Positions 1 to 9,380 of a stretch of DNA of 64,000 nt are shown piece by piece. Source of the stretch: Streptomyces noursei ATCC 11455 (GTDB lineage Bacteria; Actinomycetota; Actinomycetes; Streptomycetales; Streptomycetaceae); contig NZ_CP011533.1 in assembly GCF_001704275.1 (NCBI RefSeq), positions 6,758,001-6,822,000 on the forward strand, read 5' to 3'. Each line of letters opens with the position of its first letter. The stretch's first letter is position 1. Both the position numbers and the translations under genes were made by a program. The notes under the pieces were generated by a model. The model was not told the origin of the DNA. It saw only the letters and a program-made list of their open reading frames with translations, and made no database searches.

Positions 1-97
1 CGGCCGCCAGGAACGACCGGCCGCGGGTCGTCAGCCCCTGGAAGGCGCCGCGCAGCCCGCCCGGCTCGGGCGTCCCGGTGCTCCCCCCGCCGGACAT
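1..97 (-). CDS. DUF58 family protein, N-terminal fragment (cut by window edge)
   Basis: Only the first 32 codons lie in the window. Translation from the ATG at 97 gives a Gly/Pro-rich start and then LTTRGRSFLAA, a typical opening of DUF58 proteins, just before their first membrane segment. The ATG overlaps the stop codon of the upstream moxR-type gene (TGATG), so the two are translationally coupled. MoxR-DUF58 pairs are a common bacterial arrangement in which the ATPase acts on envelope or metal-cofactor proteins. The domain core is outside the window, so the family call rests on the N-terminus and the neighbour. Confidence 0.7.
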   Translation of the reverse strand, partial: MSGGGSTGTPEPGGLRGAFQGLTTRGRSFLAA

Positions 98-1122
98 CAC
101 AACCCCCGTGCGCCGGGCGGCTGCTGGCCGCGGGCAGACTGCCGCCACTGCGGGGCGGACGGGTCGGGGACCGGGGTGCGCTGCATGATCTCCAGCACCA
201 CCTGTTCGGCCGTGCGGCGGTTCAACTGGGCCTGGGCGGTGGGCAGCAGACGGTGCGCGAGCACCGCCACCGCCAGCGACTGGACGTCGTCCGGCAGCGC
301 GAACTCCCGCCCGGCCATGGCCGCCGCGGCCTTGGCGGCGCGCAGCAGGTGCAGCGTCGCCCGCGGCGAGGCGCCGAGCCGCAGATCGGGATGGCTGCGG
401 GTGGCCGCCACCAGATCGACGGCGTACCGGCGCACCGCCTCGGCGACGTGCACCGCGCGCACCGCCTCGGTCAGTTCGACGATCTCGTGGGCGTGCGCCA
501 CCGGGCGCAGCGCGTCCAGGGGGGAGGCGCCGCCGTGCACGTCGAGCATCCGCAGCTCGGCCGCCGGGCTGGGATAGCCGATCGAGACCCGGGCCATGAA
601 GCGGTCCCGCTGGGCCTCCGGGAGCGGGTAGGTGCCCTCCATCTCGACCGGGTTCTGCGTCGCGACGACCATGAAGGGGCTGGGCAGCTCGTAGGTCTGC
701 CCGTCCATGGTGACCTGGCGCTCCTCCATGGACTCCAGGAGCGCCGACTGGGTCTTGGGGGAGGCGCGGTTGATCTCGTCGCCGATCACGATCTGGGCGA
801 AGATCGCGCCCGGCTTGAACTCGAAGTCCCGCTGCTGCTGGTCGTAGACGCTCACGCCGGTGATGTCCGACGGCAGCAGGTCGGGGGTGAACTGGATGCG
901 CCGCACCGAGCAGTCGATGGACCGGGCCAGTGCCTTGGCGAGCATCGTCTTGCCGACGCCGGGCACGTCCTCGATGAGTAGGTGCCCCTCGGCCAGCAGA
1001 ACGGTCAGCGCGAGCCGTACGACCTCCGGCTTGCCCTCGATCACGCCCTCCACCGACCGGTGCACCCTCCCGGCGGTGGTGGTCAGATCGGCAAGGCTCG
1101 CTCGTTCGTCATACGTCGTCAC
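97..1122 (-). CDS. MoxR-family AAA+ ATPase
   Basis: A 341-residue AAA+ ATPase of the MoxR/RavA group, thought to act as a chaperone for assembly of membrane or cofactor-containing complexes. Walker A (GVGKT, residues 55-59) and Walker B (IGDE, ending D115-E116) are clear. The lid region with ASPRAT follows near residue 250. The length is normal for the family. The start is GTG at 1122, preceded by GAGGAGG at good spacing. It overlaps the following DUF58 gene by one base, forming the usual MoxR-DUF58 operon. The specific client cannot be told from this sequence. Confidence 0.93.
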   Translation of the reverse strand: MTTYDERASLADLTTTAGRVHRSVEGVIEGKPEVVRLALTVLLAEGHLLIEDVPGVGKTMLAKALARSIDCSVRRIQFTPDLLPSDITGVSVYDQQQRDFEFKPGAIFAQIVIGDEINRASPKTQSALLESMEERQVTMDGQTYELPSPFMVVATQNPVEMEGTYPLPEAQRDRFMARVSIGYPSPAAELRMLDVHGGASPLDALRPVAHAHEIVELTEAVRAVHVAEAVRRYAVDLVAATRSHPDLRLGASPRATLHLLRAAKAAAAMAGREFALPDDVQSLAVAVLAHRLLPTAQAQLNRRTAEQVVLEIMQRTPVPDPSAPQWRQSARGQQPPGARGL

Positions 1123-1335
1123 TCGGCCCTCCTCGGCCCGTCACCGGGTGGCCGCCGCTCCCTGGATGGACCCGGCCCTCCCCGCGCGCATCCCGCCCGG
1201 CCTCGGCCGGGGCGATGTCACCTACGCATTCTTGCCGCCCGCGCGGCCTCGCGTCATGGCCTGTGGATAACTCACACCGTTCCGTCCCGGCCAACCGGAC
1301 AAGCCCGGCGAACCGGGCGTGGGGGCGGGGTGGCG

Positions 1336-1370
1336 GACGGGACCCGCCGCCGCTCGCGGCAGGTCCCGTC
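1336..1370 (-). terminator. Hairpin terminator after the carbonic anhydrase gene
   Basis: Arms at 1336-1350 and 1356-1370 form a 15-bp stem with one G-U pair when read as minus-strand RNA, and a 5-nt loop. It begins 5 nt after the stop codon at 1376. There is no U tract, as is usual for Streptomyces terminators. Confidence 0.7.
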
Positions 1371-1375
1371 GCAGG

Positions 1376-1957
1376 TCAGCCCTGCGGGTCGATCTCCCGC
1401 AGCAGCCCCGTCGTCACGTCGAAGACGAAGCCGCGGACGTCGTCGGTGTGCAGCAGGAAGGGTGAGGTGCGCACCCGCTGCATGGACTGCCGGACGTCCT
1501 GGTCGAGGTCCTTGAACGCCTCGACCGCCCAGGTGGGCCGCTGGCCGACCTCGGCCGCCAGCTCGTGCCGGAAGTCCTCGGTCAGGCTGAGCAGGCCGCA
1601 GCCGGTGTGGTGGATGAGGACGACGGACCGGGTGCCCAGCGCGCGCTGGCTGATCGTCAGGGAGCGGATGATGTCGTCGGTCACCACGCCGCCGGCGTTG
1701 CGGATGGTGTGGCAGTCGCCGAGCTCCAGGCCCAGCGCGGCGTGCAGGTCGAGCCGGGCGTCCATGCAGGCCACCACGGCGACTTTGAGGACCGGTCGGG
1801 CGTCCATGCCCGGGTCGGTGAAGGCGGCGGCGTAGTGCCGGTTCGCCTCGACGAGGCGGTCGGTGACCGTGCCGTCAGGCGCGGCGGGCGTGCTGTCGGA
1901 GGAGGGGGGCAGCGGCTGCGACGCAGGTATGGGCATGGATTCACGGTAATCGTTCAT
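1376..1957 (-). CDS. Beta-class carbonic anhydrase
   Basis: A 193-residue zinc enzyme catalysing CO2 hydration to bicarbonate in the cytosol. The beta-class signature is complete: CMDARL with zinc ligand C64 and the D66-R68 dyad, then HHTGCG with H117 and C120 as the other zinc ligands. The ATG at 1957 is preferred over the longer frame from 1981 because a GGAGGGG sequence precedes it by about 11 nt. The first 30 or so residues are Pro/Ser-rich and probably disordered. It stands alone between moxR and the dcw cluster, with its own terminator. A short inverted repeat lies upstream at 2000-2012. Confidence 0.93.
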   Translation of the reverse strand: MNDYRESMPIPASQPLPPSSDSTPAAPDGTVTDRLVEANRHYAAAFTDPGMDARPVLKVAVVACMDARLDLHAALGLELGDCHTIRNAGGVVTDDIIRSLTISQRALGTRSVVLIHHTGCGLLSLTEDFRHELAAEVGQRPTWAVEAFKDLDQDVRQSMQRVRTSPFLLHTDDVRGFVFDVTTGLLREIDPQG

Positions 1958-1999
1958 GGCCTGTTCAGCCCCTCCGCACAACAGGCGTAGGGGGCAACA

Positions 2000-2012
2000 T
2001 CACACCTTGTGA
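2000..2012. promoter_or_regulatory. Short inverted repeat upstream of the carbonic anhydrase gene
   Basis: TCACA-CCT-TGTGA is a perfect dyad with 5-bp arms, 43-55 bp before the carbonic anhydrase start. It could be an operator. It is short, and I do not recognise it as a known site. Confidence 0.25.
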
Positions 2013-2097
2013 GGTAATCCACAGGGTTGCACGTCCCCGGATAAAGCCGCGCGAAACCTTCGGTCGCACCCTGCGGGGGACGCGCGGAACCAGTTGA

Positions 2098-2125
2098 TTG
2101 ACCGGGGCGGCAGGTGGACTAAAGT
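2098..2125 (+). promoter_or_regulatory. Candidate sigma-HrdB promoter of the dcw cluster
   Basis: TTGACC (2098-2103), a 16-bp spacer and TAAAGT (2120-2125) fit the housekeeping promoter pattern of Streptomyces. Transcription would begin near 2132, leaving a leader of about 215 nt before rsmH. The 390-bp gap from 1958 to 2347 holds this promoter, two short dyads and no gene. In particular, no mraZ-like frame was seen. Confidence 0.5.
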
Positions 2126-2181
2126 GGCGCGAAGTGGGAGGCGTGACGCTCTCCTTGGATCCCGGATCCCTCGCGTGCGTG

Positions 2182-2195
2182 ACCGTACGTACGGT
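2182..2195. promoter_or_regulatory. 14-bp perfect palindrome in the rsmH leader, candidate operator
   Basis: ACCGTACGTACGGT reads the same on both strands. It lies about 50 bp downstream of the predicted dcw transcription start, where a bound repressor would block elongation. Perfect palindromes of this kind are typical of TetR-type dimers. Function is inferred from position and symmetry only. Confidence 0.35.
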
Positions 2196-2347
2196 TCGGC
2201 CTCCTCCCGCTCCACCGGTCATCCGACGTCACTTCCCCGTCGCCGGAGGGCCACTTCCCCTTCAGAGCGGGCGGGGACCAAGCGGTACGTGCGGCATCCC
2301 CCAGCCAACGGCCGGGGACCCACCTGCCGCCCACCATCGGAAGGCGC

Positions 2348-3307
2348 ATGAGCAGCAACACTCGCCACGTACCCGTCATGCTCCAGCGGTGTCTGGACAT
2401 GCTCGCCCCCGCGCTCGCCGAGCCCGGCGCGGTCGTCGTCGACTGCACCCTCGGCCTCGGTGGGCACAGCGAGGCGCTGCTCGCCACGTTCCCCGAGGCC
2501 CGGCTCGTCGCCCTGGACCGCGACCCGGCCGCGCTCCGGCTCGCGGGGGAGCGGCTGGCCCCCTACGGGGACCGCGCCACCCTGGTGCATGCGGTCTACG
2601 ACGAGCTCCCCGAGGTCCTCAACCGGCTCGGGCTGCCCAAGGTCCAGGCCGTCCTGTTCGACCTCGGGGTCTCCTCCATGCAGCTCGACGAGGCCGACCG
2701 CGGCTTCGCCTACGCCCAGGACGCCCCGCTCGACATGCGGATGGACCAGACGACCGGCATCAGCGCCGCCGAGGTCCTCAACACCTACCCGCCCGGGGAA
2801 CTGGTCCGGATCCTGCGCGCCTACGGGGAGGAGAAGCAGGCCAAGCGGATCGTCGCGGCGGTGGTCCGGGAGCGGGAGAAGGAGCCGTTCAGCAACAGCG
2901 CCCGGCTGGTCGAGCTGATCCGTGACGCGCTGCCGCAGGCCGCCAAGCGCACCGGCGGCAATCCGGCCAAGCGCACCTTCCAGGCCCTGCGCATCGAGGT
3001 CAACGGCGAGCTGGCCTGCGTCGAACGCGCCATCCCGGCCGCCGTGAAGGCTCTCGCGGTCGGCGGCCGGATCGCCGTGCTGGCCTACCACTCGCTGGAG
3101 GACCGGCTGGTCAAGCACGTCTTCGCGGCCGGCGCCAGCAGCACCGCGCCGCCCGGCCTCCCGGTCGTCCCCGAGCGCTACCAGCCCCGGCTCAAGCTGC
3201 TGACCCGCGGGGCCGAACTGCCCACCGAGGAGGAGGTCGCCCAGAACCGGCGCGCGGCCCCCGCCCGGCTGCGCGGCGCCGAGCGCATCCGCGAGGACAT
3301 CGCGTGA
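2348..3307 (+). CDS. rsmH: 16S rRNA (cytosine1402-N4)-methyltransferase RsmH
   Basis: A 319-residue SAM-dependent methyltransferase (old name MraW) that modifies C1402 of 16S rRNA in the decoding centre. The SAM-binding motif [11 protein letters not shown] sits near residues 31-41. The family signature [11 protein letters not shown] is present near residue 253. Length is normal. It is the first gene of the dcw cluster, as in most bacteria. The stop overlaps the GTG start of ftsL (GTGA), indicating translational coupling. Start ATG at 2348. Confidence 0.96.
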   Translation: MSSNTRHVPVMLQRCLDMLAPALAEPGAVVVDCTLGLGGHSEALLATFPEARLVALDRDPAALRLAGERLAPYGDRATLVHAVYDELPEVLNRLGLPKVQAVLFDLGVSSMQLDEADRGFAYAQDAPLDMRMDQTTGISAAEVLNTYPPGELVRILRAYGEEKQAKRIVAAVVREREKEPFSNSARLVELIRDALPQAAKRTGGNPAKRTFQALRIEVNGELACVERAIPAAVKALAVGGRIAVLAYHSLEDRLVKHVFAAGASSTAPPGLPVVPERYQPRLKLLTRGAELPTEEEVAQNRRAAPARLRGAERIREDIA

Positions 3308-3969
3308 CAGGGCAGGGGGGTCGTCCGCGCGGCAGGCAGCGCCTGGCCGCGCTGCTGCCCTCCGCCCCCCGCGGCGGCACCGCCGCACGCACCCCCTTCG
3401 TCCTGCTCGTCGTGGTGCTCCTGGGCTCCGGGCTGATCACCCTGCTGCTGCTCAACTCGGCGCTCAACCAAGGGTCGTTCGAGCTGAGCCGGCTGGAGCG
3501 GAAGACCGGCGAGCTGACGGACGAGCAGCAGGCGCTCCAGCAGGCGGTGGACGCCTACTCCGCCCCGGACGAGCTGGCGCGGCGGGCCCGCAAGCTGGGC
3601 ATGGTCCCGGGCGGCAACCCGGCGTTCCTGATGCCGGACGGCACGGTCCGCGGCGCGCCGGGCCCGGTCTCGTCCTCGAGCACCTCGCTGTCCGCGTCCG
3701 CCGCACCGGGGTCGCTCGGCCCGATGGTGCTGCGGCCGTCGGCCCCGGAGACCCCGCCGGCGTCCGTGCTCCCGCCGACGTCGCCGGCCGTACGGCCCGC
3801 CATCGGCCCGCTCGCCCCCAGCACCCCGGGCGTCCCGCCGTCGCCGGGCCCACTGGCGACCCCGGTGGCCCCGGCCTCCGTCCTCATGCCCGCCGCCGCC
3901 CCGCCGTCCCCCGCCGGCCGCCCGTCCGCCCTCGCGGCCGGGCCCTCCCCGTCGGCCTCCGGCAGGTGA
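3304..3969 (+). CDS. ftsL: Cell division protein FtsL (septum formation initiator type)
   Basis: A bitopic membrane protein of the FtsQLB subcomplex that links the divisome to septal synthase. It has a basic N-terminus, one membrane segment at about residues 31-51, a heptad-like coiled coil at about 57-85, and the region [17 protein letters not shown]. Residues from about 113 to 221 form an unusual tail built almost only of Pro, Ala, Ser, Val and Gly, so the protein is about twice as long as a minimal FtsL. Start GTG at 3304 overlaps the rsmH stop. Position between rsmH and ftsI supports the call more than sequence similarity, which is weak in this family. Confidence 0.88.
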   Translation: MTGQGGRPRGRQRLAALLPSAPRGGTAARTPFVLLVVVLLGSGLITLLLLNSALNQGSFELSRLERKTGELTDEQQALQQAVDAYSAPDELARRARKLGMVPGGNPAFLMPDGTVRGAPGPVSSSSTSLSASAAPGSLGPMVLRPSAPETPPASVLPPTSPAVRPAIGPLAPSTPGVPPSPGPLATPVAPASVLMPAAAPPSPAGRPSALAAGPSPSASGR

Positions 3970-4083
3970 CCGCGTGATGCCCGCCCCCGCCCTCCGCTGC
4001 TGCGGTCCAGCCGTCCCGGCCCTCCGGGCGCACGGCGCCGCGCGGCTGCCCGCCACCCCCGTGCCAGCCCCGGAGACCGCGGT

Positions 4084-6042
4084 ATGACCGAGCCCAGGGA
4101 CCCCCGTCGCGTACCGCGCCCCGCCCGGCCCGCCGGCCGCTCCGGCGCGTCCCGGTCGCCGGCCACCCGCCGGCCCGCCGTCCAGGGCCGCCCCCGGCCG
4201 GCCGGCGGCACGCTGCGGCCGGTCAGCCCGCGCCCCCGGCTGCGGCTGGTCGCCCTGGCGCTGACGCTGGTGATGCTGGCGTTCGTCGTCCGGCTCGTGC
4301 AGGTGCAGGCGGTGGACGCCGCGGCCTACGCCGCCAAGGCCAACGGGAACCGCTACGTCCCGGTCAAACTGGCCGCCGAGCGCGGCGCGATCACCGACCG
4401 CAACGGGGTGGACCTCGCCACCACCGTGGACGCCTACGACATCACCGCCGACCCCAGCCTCCTGGCGCCCGACAAGCTCAAGATCAAGGACGCCCCGCAG
4501 CAGGCCGCCGCGCTGCTCGCGCCGATTCTCGACGAGTCCCGGGAGACCCTCGCCGCCAAGCTCGACCAGCCCACGTCCCGCTACGTCCTGCTCGCCCGGC
4601 AGCGCACCCCCCAGGTGTGGAAGAAGATCAAGGACCTCCGCAAGACGCTGGACGCCAAGGCCGCCGCCGCCCCCAAGAGCGCCCCCCGCCCCAACGTCCT
4701 GGTCGGCATCTTCGCCGACAAGCACAGCAAGCGCGTCTACCCGGGCGGCGACCTCGCCGCCGGCCTCCTCGGCTTCGTCAACGGCACGGGCAAGGGCGCC
4801 GGCGGCCTGGAGGCCCAGCTCGACAAGGAACTGGCCGGCAAGGACGGCAAGCTGGTCTACGCCCAGTCCGGCGGCCGCCGGGTGCCCACCGCCGACACCC
4901 AGGAGCACCCCGCCGTCCCCGGCACCGACGTCCAGCTGACCATCGACCGCGACATCCAGTGGGCGGCCCAGCAGGCCATCACCGATCAGGTGGAGAAGTC
5001 CCGCGCCGACCGCGGCTACGTCGTCGTCCAGGACACCCGCACCGGCCAGATCCTGGCGCTCGCCAACGCCCCCGGCTTCGACCCCAACGACCTGTCCAAG
5101 GCCGGCCCCGACACGCTCGGCAACCCCGCCCTCACCGACGCCTACGAGCCGGGCTCCACCAGCAAGCTGATGTCGATGGCGGCCGTCCTGGAGGAGGGCG
5201 CCGCGAGCCCGTACACCCGGGTCACCGTGCCCAACCGGCTGCACCGCGGCGACCGGCTCTTCTCCGACGACGTCGACCACGACACCTGGCACCTGACGCT
5301 CAACGGCGTGCTCGCCAAGTCCAGCAACATCGGCACCATCCTGGCCACCGGCCAACTGGGCACCACCCAGCCGCAGGCCAACCGGGTCCTCTACTCCTAC
5401 CTGCGGAAATTCGGCATCGGCCAGCCGACCGGGCTCAACTTCCCGGGCGAGACCGACGGCATCCTGGCCAAGCCGGAGAAGTGGAACACCTCCCAGCAGT
5501 ACACCATCCCGTTCGGCCAGGGCCTGTCCCTCAACGCCGTCCAGGCCGCCTCCGTCTACTCCACCATCGCCAACGGCGGCGAGCGGATCGCCCCCACCCT
5601 CGTCCGCGGCACCACCGGGCCGGACGGCCGGTACGTCCCGGTTCCCGCGCCCGCCCAGAGCCGGGTGGTGAGCACGAAGACCGCCACCACCCTCTCCGCC
5701 ATGCTGGAGTCGGTGGTGGACGACGACGAGGGCACCGGGGCGAAGGCGAAGATCGACGGCTACCGGGTCGGCGGCAAGACCGGCACCTCCAACCGGGTGG
5801 ACCCGAAGACCGGCCGTTACCACGGCTACACCGCCTCCTTCGCCGGCTTCGCGCCCGCCGACAAGCCCCGCATCACCGTCTACTGCGCCGTGCAGAACCC
5901 CACTCACGGCAGCTACTTCGGAGGCCAGGTCTGCGGCCCGATCTTCCAGAAAGTCATGGCGTTCGCGCTCAAGACGCTCCAGGTCCCCCCGACCGGCGCA
6001 CAGCCGCCGCGGCTGCCGGTCACGTTCAAGCCAGGCGAATGA
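4084..6042 (+). CDS. ftsI: Septal peptidoglycan transpeptidase FtsI (class B PBP3)
   Basis: A 652-residue class B penicillin-binding protein that cross-links septal peptidoglycan outside the membrane. A Pro/Arg-rich cytoplasmic leader is followed by one membrane anchor at about residues 54-73, the PBP dimer domain, and the transpeptidase domain. All three catalytic motifs are present: STSK with nucleophile S358, SSN at 413-415 and KTGT at 565-568. ATG 4084 follows GGAG. The 114-bp gap after ftsL contains a 36-codon open frame that overlaps this start (see findings). It works with FtsW, encoded at 11969. Confidence 0.97.
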   Translation: MTEPRDPRRVPRPARPAGRSGASRSPATRRPAVQGRPRPAGGTLRPVSPRPRLRLVALALTLVMLAFVVRLVQVQAVDAAAYAAKANGNRYVPVKLAAERGAITDRNGVDLATTVDAYDITADPSLLAPDKLKIKDAPQQAAALLAPILDESRETLAAKLDQPTSRYVLLARQRTPQVWKKIKDLRKTLDAKAAAAPKSAPRPNVLVGIFADKHSKRVYPGGDLAAGLLGFVNGTGKGAGGLEAQLDKELAGKDGKLVYAQSGGRRVPTADTQEHPAVPGTDVQLTIDRDIQWAAQQAITDQVEKSRADRGYVVVQDTRTGQILALANAPGFDPNDLSKAGPDTLGNPALTDAYEPGSTSKLMSMAAVLEEGAASPYTRVTVPNRLHRGDRLFSDDVDHDTWHLTLNGVLAKSSNIGTILATGQLGTTQPQANRVLYSYLRKFGIGQPTGLNFPGETDGILAKPEKWNTSQQYTIPFGQGLSLNAVQAASVYSTIANGGERIAPTLVRGTTGPDGRYVPVPAPAQSRVVSTKTATTLSAMLESVVDDDEGTGAKAKIDGYRVGGKTGTSNRVDPKTGRYHGYTASFAGFAPADKPRITVYCAVQNPTHGSYFGGQVCGPIFQKVMAFALKTLQVPPTGAQPPRLPVTFKPGE

Positions 6043-6060
6043 AAACGAGGCAACACCGCC

Positions 6061-7875
6061 GTGACGACGATCACTCCCGACGGCCCGCAGCTGCCCGGCG
6101 ACAGAACCCCGGCGGAGCCCTCACTTCGCCCCGAGCCCGTTCTGCCCGGTACGCTCACCGCCGTGTCACAAGCTGATCAGTCCCCGAAACCCCAGCACGC
6201 GGAGAAGGGCGGCCCCGGCAGATATCCGGGTGCGCCGCGCCCCCAGGAGGTCCGTCCCACCCCCCTGGCGGACCTCGCCCAGCAGCTGGCGATCCCGGTC
6301 CCGGACGCCGTGCGGCGCCCCGGTGCGAGCAACGGCTCCGCCGGAGCGGTCGACGCCGCGCATGTCATGGTCACCGGCATCACCCACGACTCCCGTGCGG
6401 TCCGCCCCGGCGACATCTACGCCGCGCTGCCCGGCGCCCGTCTGCACGGCGCCGACTTCGTCGCCCAGGCCGCCGACCTCGGCGCCGCCGCGATCCTGAC
6501 CGACCCGTCGGGCGCCGAGCGGGCCGCCGCGACCGGTCTGCCGGTCCTGGCCGTCGACGACCCGCGCGGGCGGATGGGTGCCCTGGCCGCCTCGATCTAC
6601 GGGGCGCCGGGCGAGGACCTCCTCCAGATCGGTATCACCGGCACCTCCGGCAAGACCACCACCGCGTACCTCATCGAGGGCGGGCTGCGGGCCGCGGCCG
6701 CCAAGGAGGCCGACGGCGGTGGCGGGCACCGGGTGGGCGGTCTGACCGGCCTGATCGGCACCGTCGAGTCCCGGATCGGCGACGAGCGCCTGAAGTCCGA
6801 GCGGACCACCCCCGAGGCCACCGACCTCCAGGCGCTGTTCGCGGTGATGCGCGAGCGCGGCGTCCGCTCGGTCGCCATGGAGGTCTCCAGCCACGCACTG
6901 GTGCTCGGCCGGGTCGACGGCTGCGTCTTCGACGTCGCGGTCTTCAACAACCTCAGCCCGGAGCACATGGAGTTCCACTCCGGCATGGAGGACTACTTCC
7001 AGGCCAAGGCCCAGCTGTTCACCAGGGCGCGCAGCAAGGCCGGCGTGGTCAACCTCGACGACGAGTACGGCCGCCGGCTGGCCGCCGGCGAGTCCGAGGT
7101 CCCGGTCACCACCTTCTCCGCCGAGGGCCACCCGGACGCCGACTGGCGCGCCGCCGACGTCGAGATCGGCGCGCTCGGCTCGACCTTCACCGTGCACGGC
7201 CCCGGCGGCGTGACGCTGCGCGCCGCCAGCCCGATCGCCGGCCCGTTCAACGTCTCCAACGCGCTGGCCGCGATCACCGCGCTGGCCGTCGCCGGCATCG
7301 ACCCGCAGACCGCGGCCGACGGCGTCGCCGCGATCCCGGGCGTCCCCGGCCGCCTGGAGCGCGTGGACGTCGGCCAGCCCTACCTGGCGGTCGTCGACTA
7401 CGCGCACAAGACGGACGCCGTCGAATCGGTTCTGCGGGCCCTGCGCAAGGTCACCACCGGCAAGGTGCACGCCGTACTCGGCTGCGGCGGCGACCGCGAC
7501 CCGCACAAGCGGATGCCGATGGGCGCCGCGGTCGCCCGGCTCGCCGACACCGCCGTGCTGACCTCCGACAACCCCCGCTCCGAGGACCCGCTCGCGATCC
7601 TCGCCACCATGCTCGCGGGCGCCGCCGAGGTGCCCGTCCACGAGCGCGGCACCGTCCTGGTCGAAGAGGACCGGGCCGCCGCCGTCGCCGCCGCCGTCGC
7701 CCGCGCCGAACCCGGGGACACCGTGATCGTCGCGGGCAAGGGCCACGAACAGGGACAGGACATCGCCGGAGTGGTACGCCCCTTCGACGACCGCCAGGTG
7801 CTGCGCGCCGCGATCGAATCCGCGATGGCAGCGCAGAAGTCGCAGCAGTCACAGCAGCCGAACCACCAGGGATGA
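6061..7875 (+). CDS. murE: UDP-MurNAc-tripeptide synthetase MurE
   Basis: A cytosolic ATP-dependent ligase that adds diaminopimelate to UDP-MurNAc-L-Ala-D-Glu. Mur ligase fold: the ATP loop GTSGKTTT has K198, and the substrate motif DNPR at residues 503-506 is the one found in diaminopimelate-adding enzymes. Streptomyces use the LL isomer, so LL-diaminopimelate is the expected substrate. At 604 residues it is about 100 longer than the E. coli enzyme, because of an N-terminal Pro/Gln-rich extension of about 70 residues. The GTG at 6061 was chosen 18 bp after ftsI. Later GTG codons near 6163 could also start it. Confidence 0.95.
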   Translation: MTTITPDGPQLPGDRTPAEPSLRPEPVLPGTLTAVSQADQSPKPQHAEKGGPGRYPGAPRPQEVRPTPLADLAQQLAIPVPDAVRRPGASNGSAGAVDAAHVMVTGITHDSRAVRPGDIYAALPGARLHGADFVAQAADLGAAAILTDPSGAERAAATGLPVLAVDDPRGRMGALAASIYGAPGEDLLQIGITGTSGKTTTAYLIEGGLRAAAAKEADGGGGHRVGGLTGLIGTVESRIGDERLKSERTTPEATDLQALFAVMRERGVRSVAMEVSSHALVLGRVDGCVFDVAVFNNLSPEHMEFHSGMEDYFQAKAQLFTRARSKAGVVNLDDEYGRRLAAGESEVPVTTFSAEGHPDADWRAADVEIGALGSTFTVHGPGGVTLRAASPIAGPFNVSNALAAITALAVAGIDPQTAADGVAAIPGVPGRLERVDVGQPYLAVVDYAHKTDAVESVLRALRKVTTGKVHAVLGCGGDRDPHKRMPMGAAVARLADTAVLTSDNPRSEDPLAILATMLAGAAEVPVHERGTVLVEEDRAAAVAAAVARAEPGDTVIVAGKGHEQGQDIAGVVRPFDDRQVLRAAIESAMAAQKSQQSQQPNHQG

Positions 7876-7937
7876 CACACCGCCATGCGCGCACAATCCT
7901 CTTGTTGGCACCTCCTGCACGGCCCCGGGGGTGACCT

Positions 7938-9380
7938 GTGATCTCCCTGTCCCTCGCCGAGATCGCGAGCATCGTCGGCGGGCAGCAGCACGACATACCG
8001 GACCCGGACCGCGAGGTCACCGGGCCGGTCGTGTCGGACTCCCGGGCGGTCCGCCCGGGTGGCCTGTTCGTTGCGTTCGCCGGTGAGCGCGTCGACGGCC
8101 ACGACTTCGCCGTCGGTGCCGTGGAAGCCGGTGCGGTGGCCGTCCTCGCGGCCCGCCCGGTCGGCGTCCCGGCGATCGTCGTCGACGACGTCGTCGCAGC
8201 TCTCGGCGCACTCGCCCGGGCCGTCGTGAACATGTCGGGCGCCACCGTCGTCGGTCTGACCGGCTCGGCCGGCAAGACCAGCACCAAGGACCTGATCGCC
8301 CAGCTCCTCCAGCGGCACGGTCCGACGGTGTGGCCGGAAGGCAACCTCAACAACGAGATCGGGCTGCCGCTCACCGCGCTGCGCGCCGAGGACACCACCC
8401 GGCACCTCGTGCTGGAGATGGGCGCCCGCGGCATCGGCCACATCCGCTACCTCGCCGGGCTGACCCCGCCCCGGATCGGGTTGGTCCTCAACGTCGGCAC
8501 CGCGCACCTCGGCGAGTTCGGCGGCCGCGAGCAGATCGCCCAGGCCAAGGGCGAGCTCGTCGAGTCGTTGCCGGTGGCGGAGGACGGCGGCGTGGCGGTG
8601 CTCAATGCGGACGATCCGTACGTCCGGGCCATGGCGTCCCGTACGAAGGCCCGTACGGTCTTCTTCGGCGAGTCCGCGGACGCCGCGATCCGCGCCGAGA
8701 ATGTCCGGCTCAACGGCCTCGGACAGCCCTCCTTCACGCTTCACACACCCTCCGGGTGCAGTGATGTGACCATGCGGCTGTACGGTGAGCACCACGTGTC
8801 GAACGCGCTCGCCGCGGCCGCCGTCGCCCATGAGTTGGGCATGCCCGTGGACGAGATCGCCGCCGCGCTCTCCGAAGCCGGCACGCTCTCCCGCTGGCGG
8901 ATGGAGGTCACCGAGCGCGCGGACGGCGTGACGGTCGTCAACGACGCCTACAACGCGAACCCCGAGTCCATGCGAGCGGCGCTGCGTGCGCTGGTCGCCA
9001 TGGGCGCCGCCGGCAGGGCGCGGGGGGGCCGGACGTGGGCGGTGCTCGGTGAGATGGCCGAGCTGGGCGAGGAGTCACTCGCCGAACACGACGCGGTCGG
9101 GCGGCTGGTCGTCCGGCTCAACGTCAGCAAGCTCGTGGCGGTCGGCGGCAGGGAAGCGGCCTGGCTCGACATGGGCGCCAAGAACGAGGGTTCGTGGGGT
9201 GAGGAGTCGGTGCACGTGTCCGACGCGCGGGCGGCGATCGACCTGTTGCGCAGGGAGCTGCGACCGGGAGACGTCGTGCTGGTGAAGGCGTCCAGGTCGG
9301 TGGGCCTGGAGCGGGTGGCCGCGGCATTGCTGGACGGCGAGGACGGTTCCGCTGCGAAGGGCGGAGCCGCGTCCCGATGA
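7938..9380 (+). CDS. murF: UDP-MurNAc-tripeptide--D-Ala-D-Ala ligase MurF
   Basis: The last cytosolic Mur ligase, joining D-Ala-D-Ala to the UDP-MurNAc-tripeptide. The 480-residue length is typical. The N-terminal domain motif [11 protein letters not shown] is followed by the ATP loop [10 protein letters not shown] (K113) and the NLNNEIG segment. The GTG at 7938 is followed by [14 protein letters not shown], a standard MurF opening. An 18-codon frame from 7885 ends in a GTGA overlap with this start. The stop overlaps the mraY start (ATGA). Confidence 0.96.
   Translation: MISLSLAEIASIVGGQQHDIPDPDREVTGPVVSDSRAVRPGGLFVAFAGERVDGHDFAVGAVEAGAVAVLAARPVGVPAIVVDDVVAALGALARAVVNMSGATVVGLTGSAGKTSTKDLIAQLLQRHGPTVWPEGNLNNEIGLPLTALRAEDTTRHLVLEMGARGIGHIRYLAGLTPPRIGLVLNVGTAHLGEFGGREQIAQAKGELVESLPVAEDGGVAVLNADDPYVRAMASRTKARTVFFGESADAAIRAENVRLNGLGQPSFTLHTPSGCSDVTMRLYGEHHVSNALAAAAVAHELGMPVDEIAAALSEAGTLSRWRMEVTERADGVTVVNDAYNANPESMRAALRALVAMGAAGRARGGRTWAVLGEMAELGEESLAEHDAVGRLVVRLNVSKLVAVGGREAAWLDMGAKNEGSWGEESVHVSDARAAIDLLRRELRPGDVVLVKASRSVGLERVAAALLDGEDGSAAKGGAASR

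Noticed and set aside
1958..2347. A possible mraZ gene before rsmH
   Set aside because: No frame of suitable length with MraZ-like sequence was found in either direction.
3178..5907. A 909-codon minus-strand frame opposite rsmH, ftsL and ftsI
   Set aside because: It spans several real genes, is low complexity and has no domain or ribosome site.
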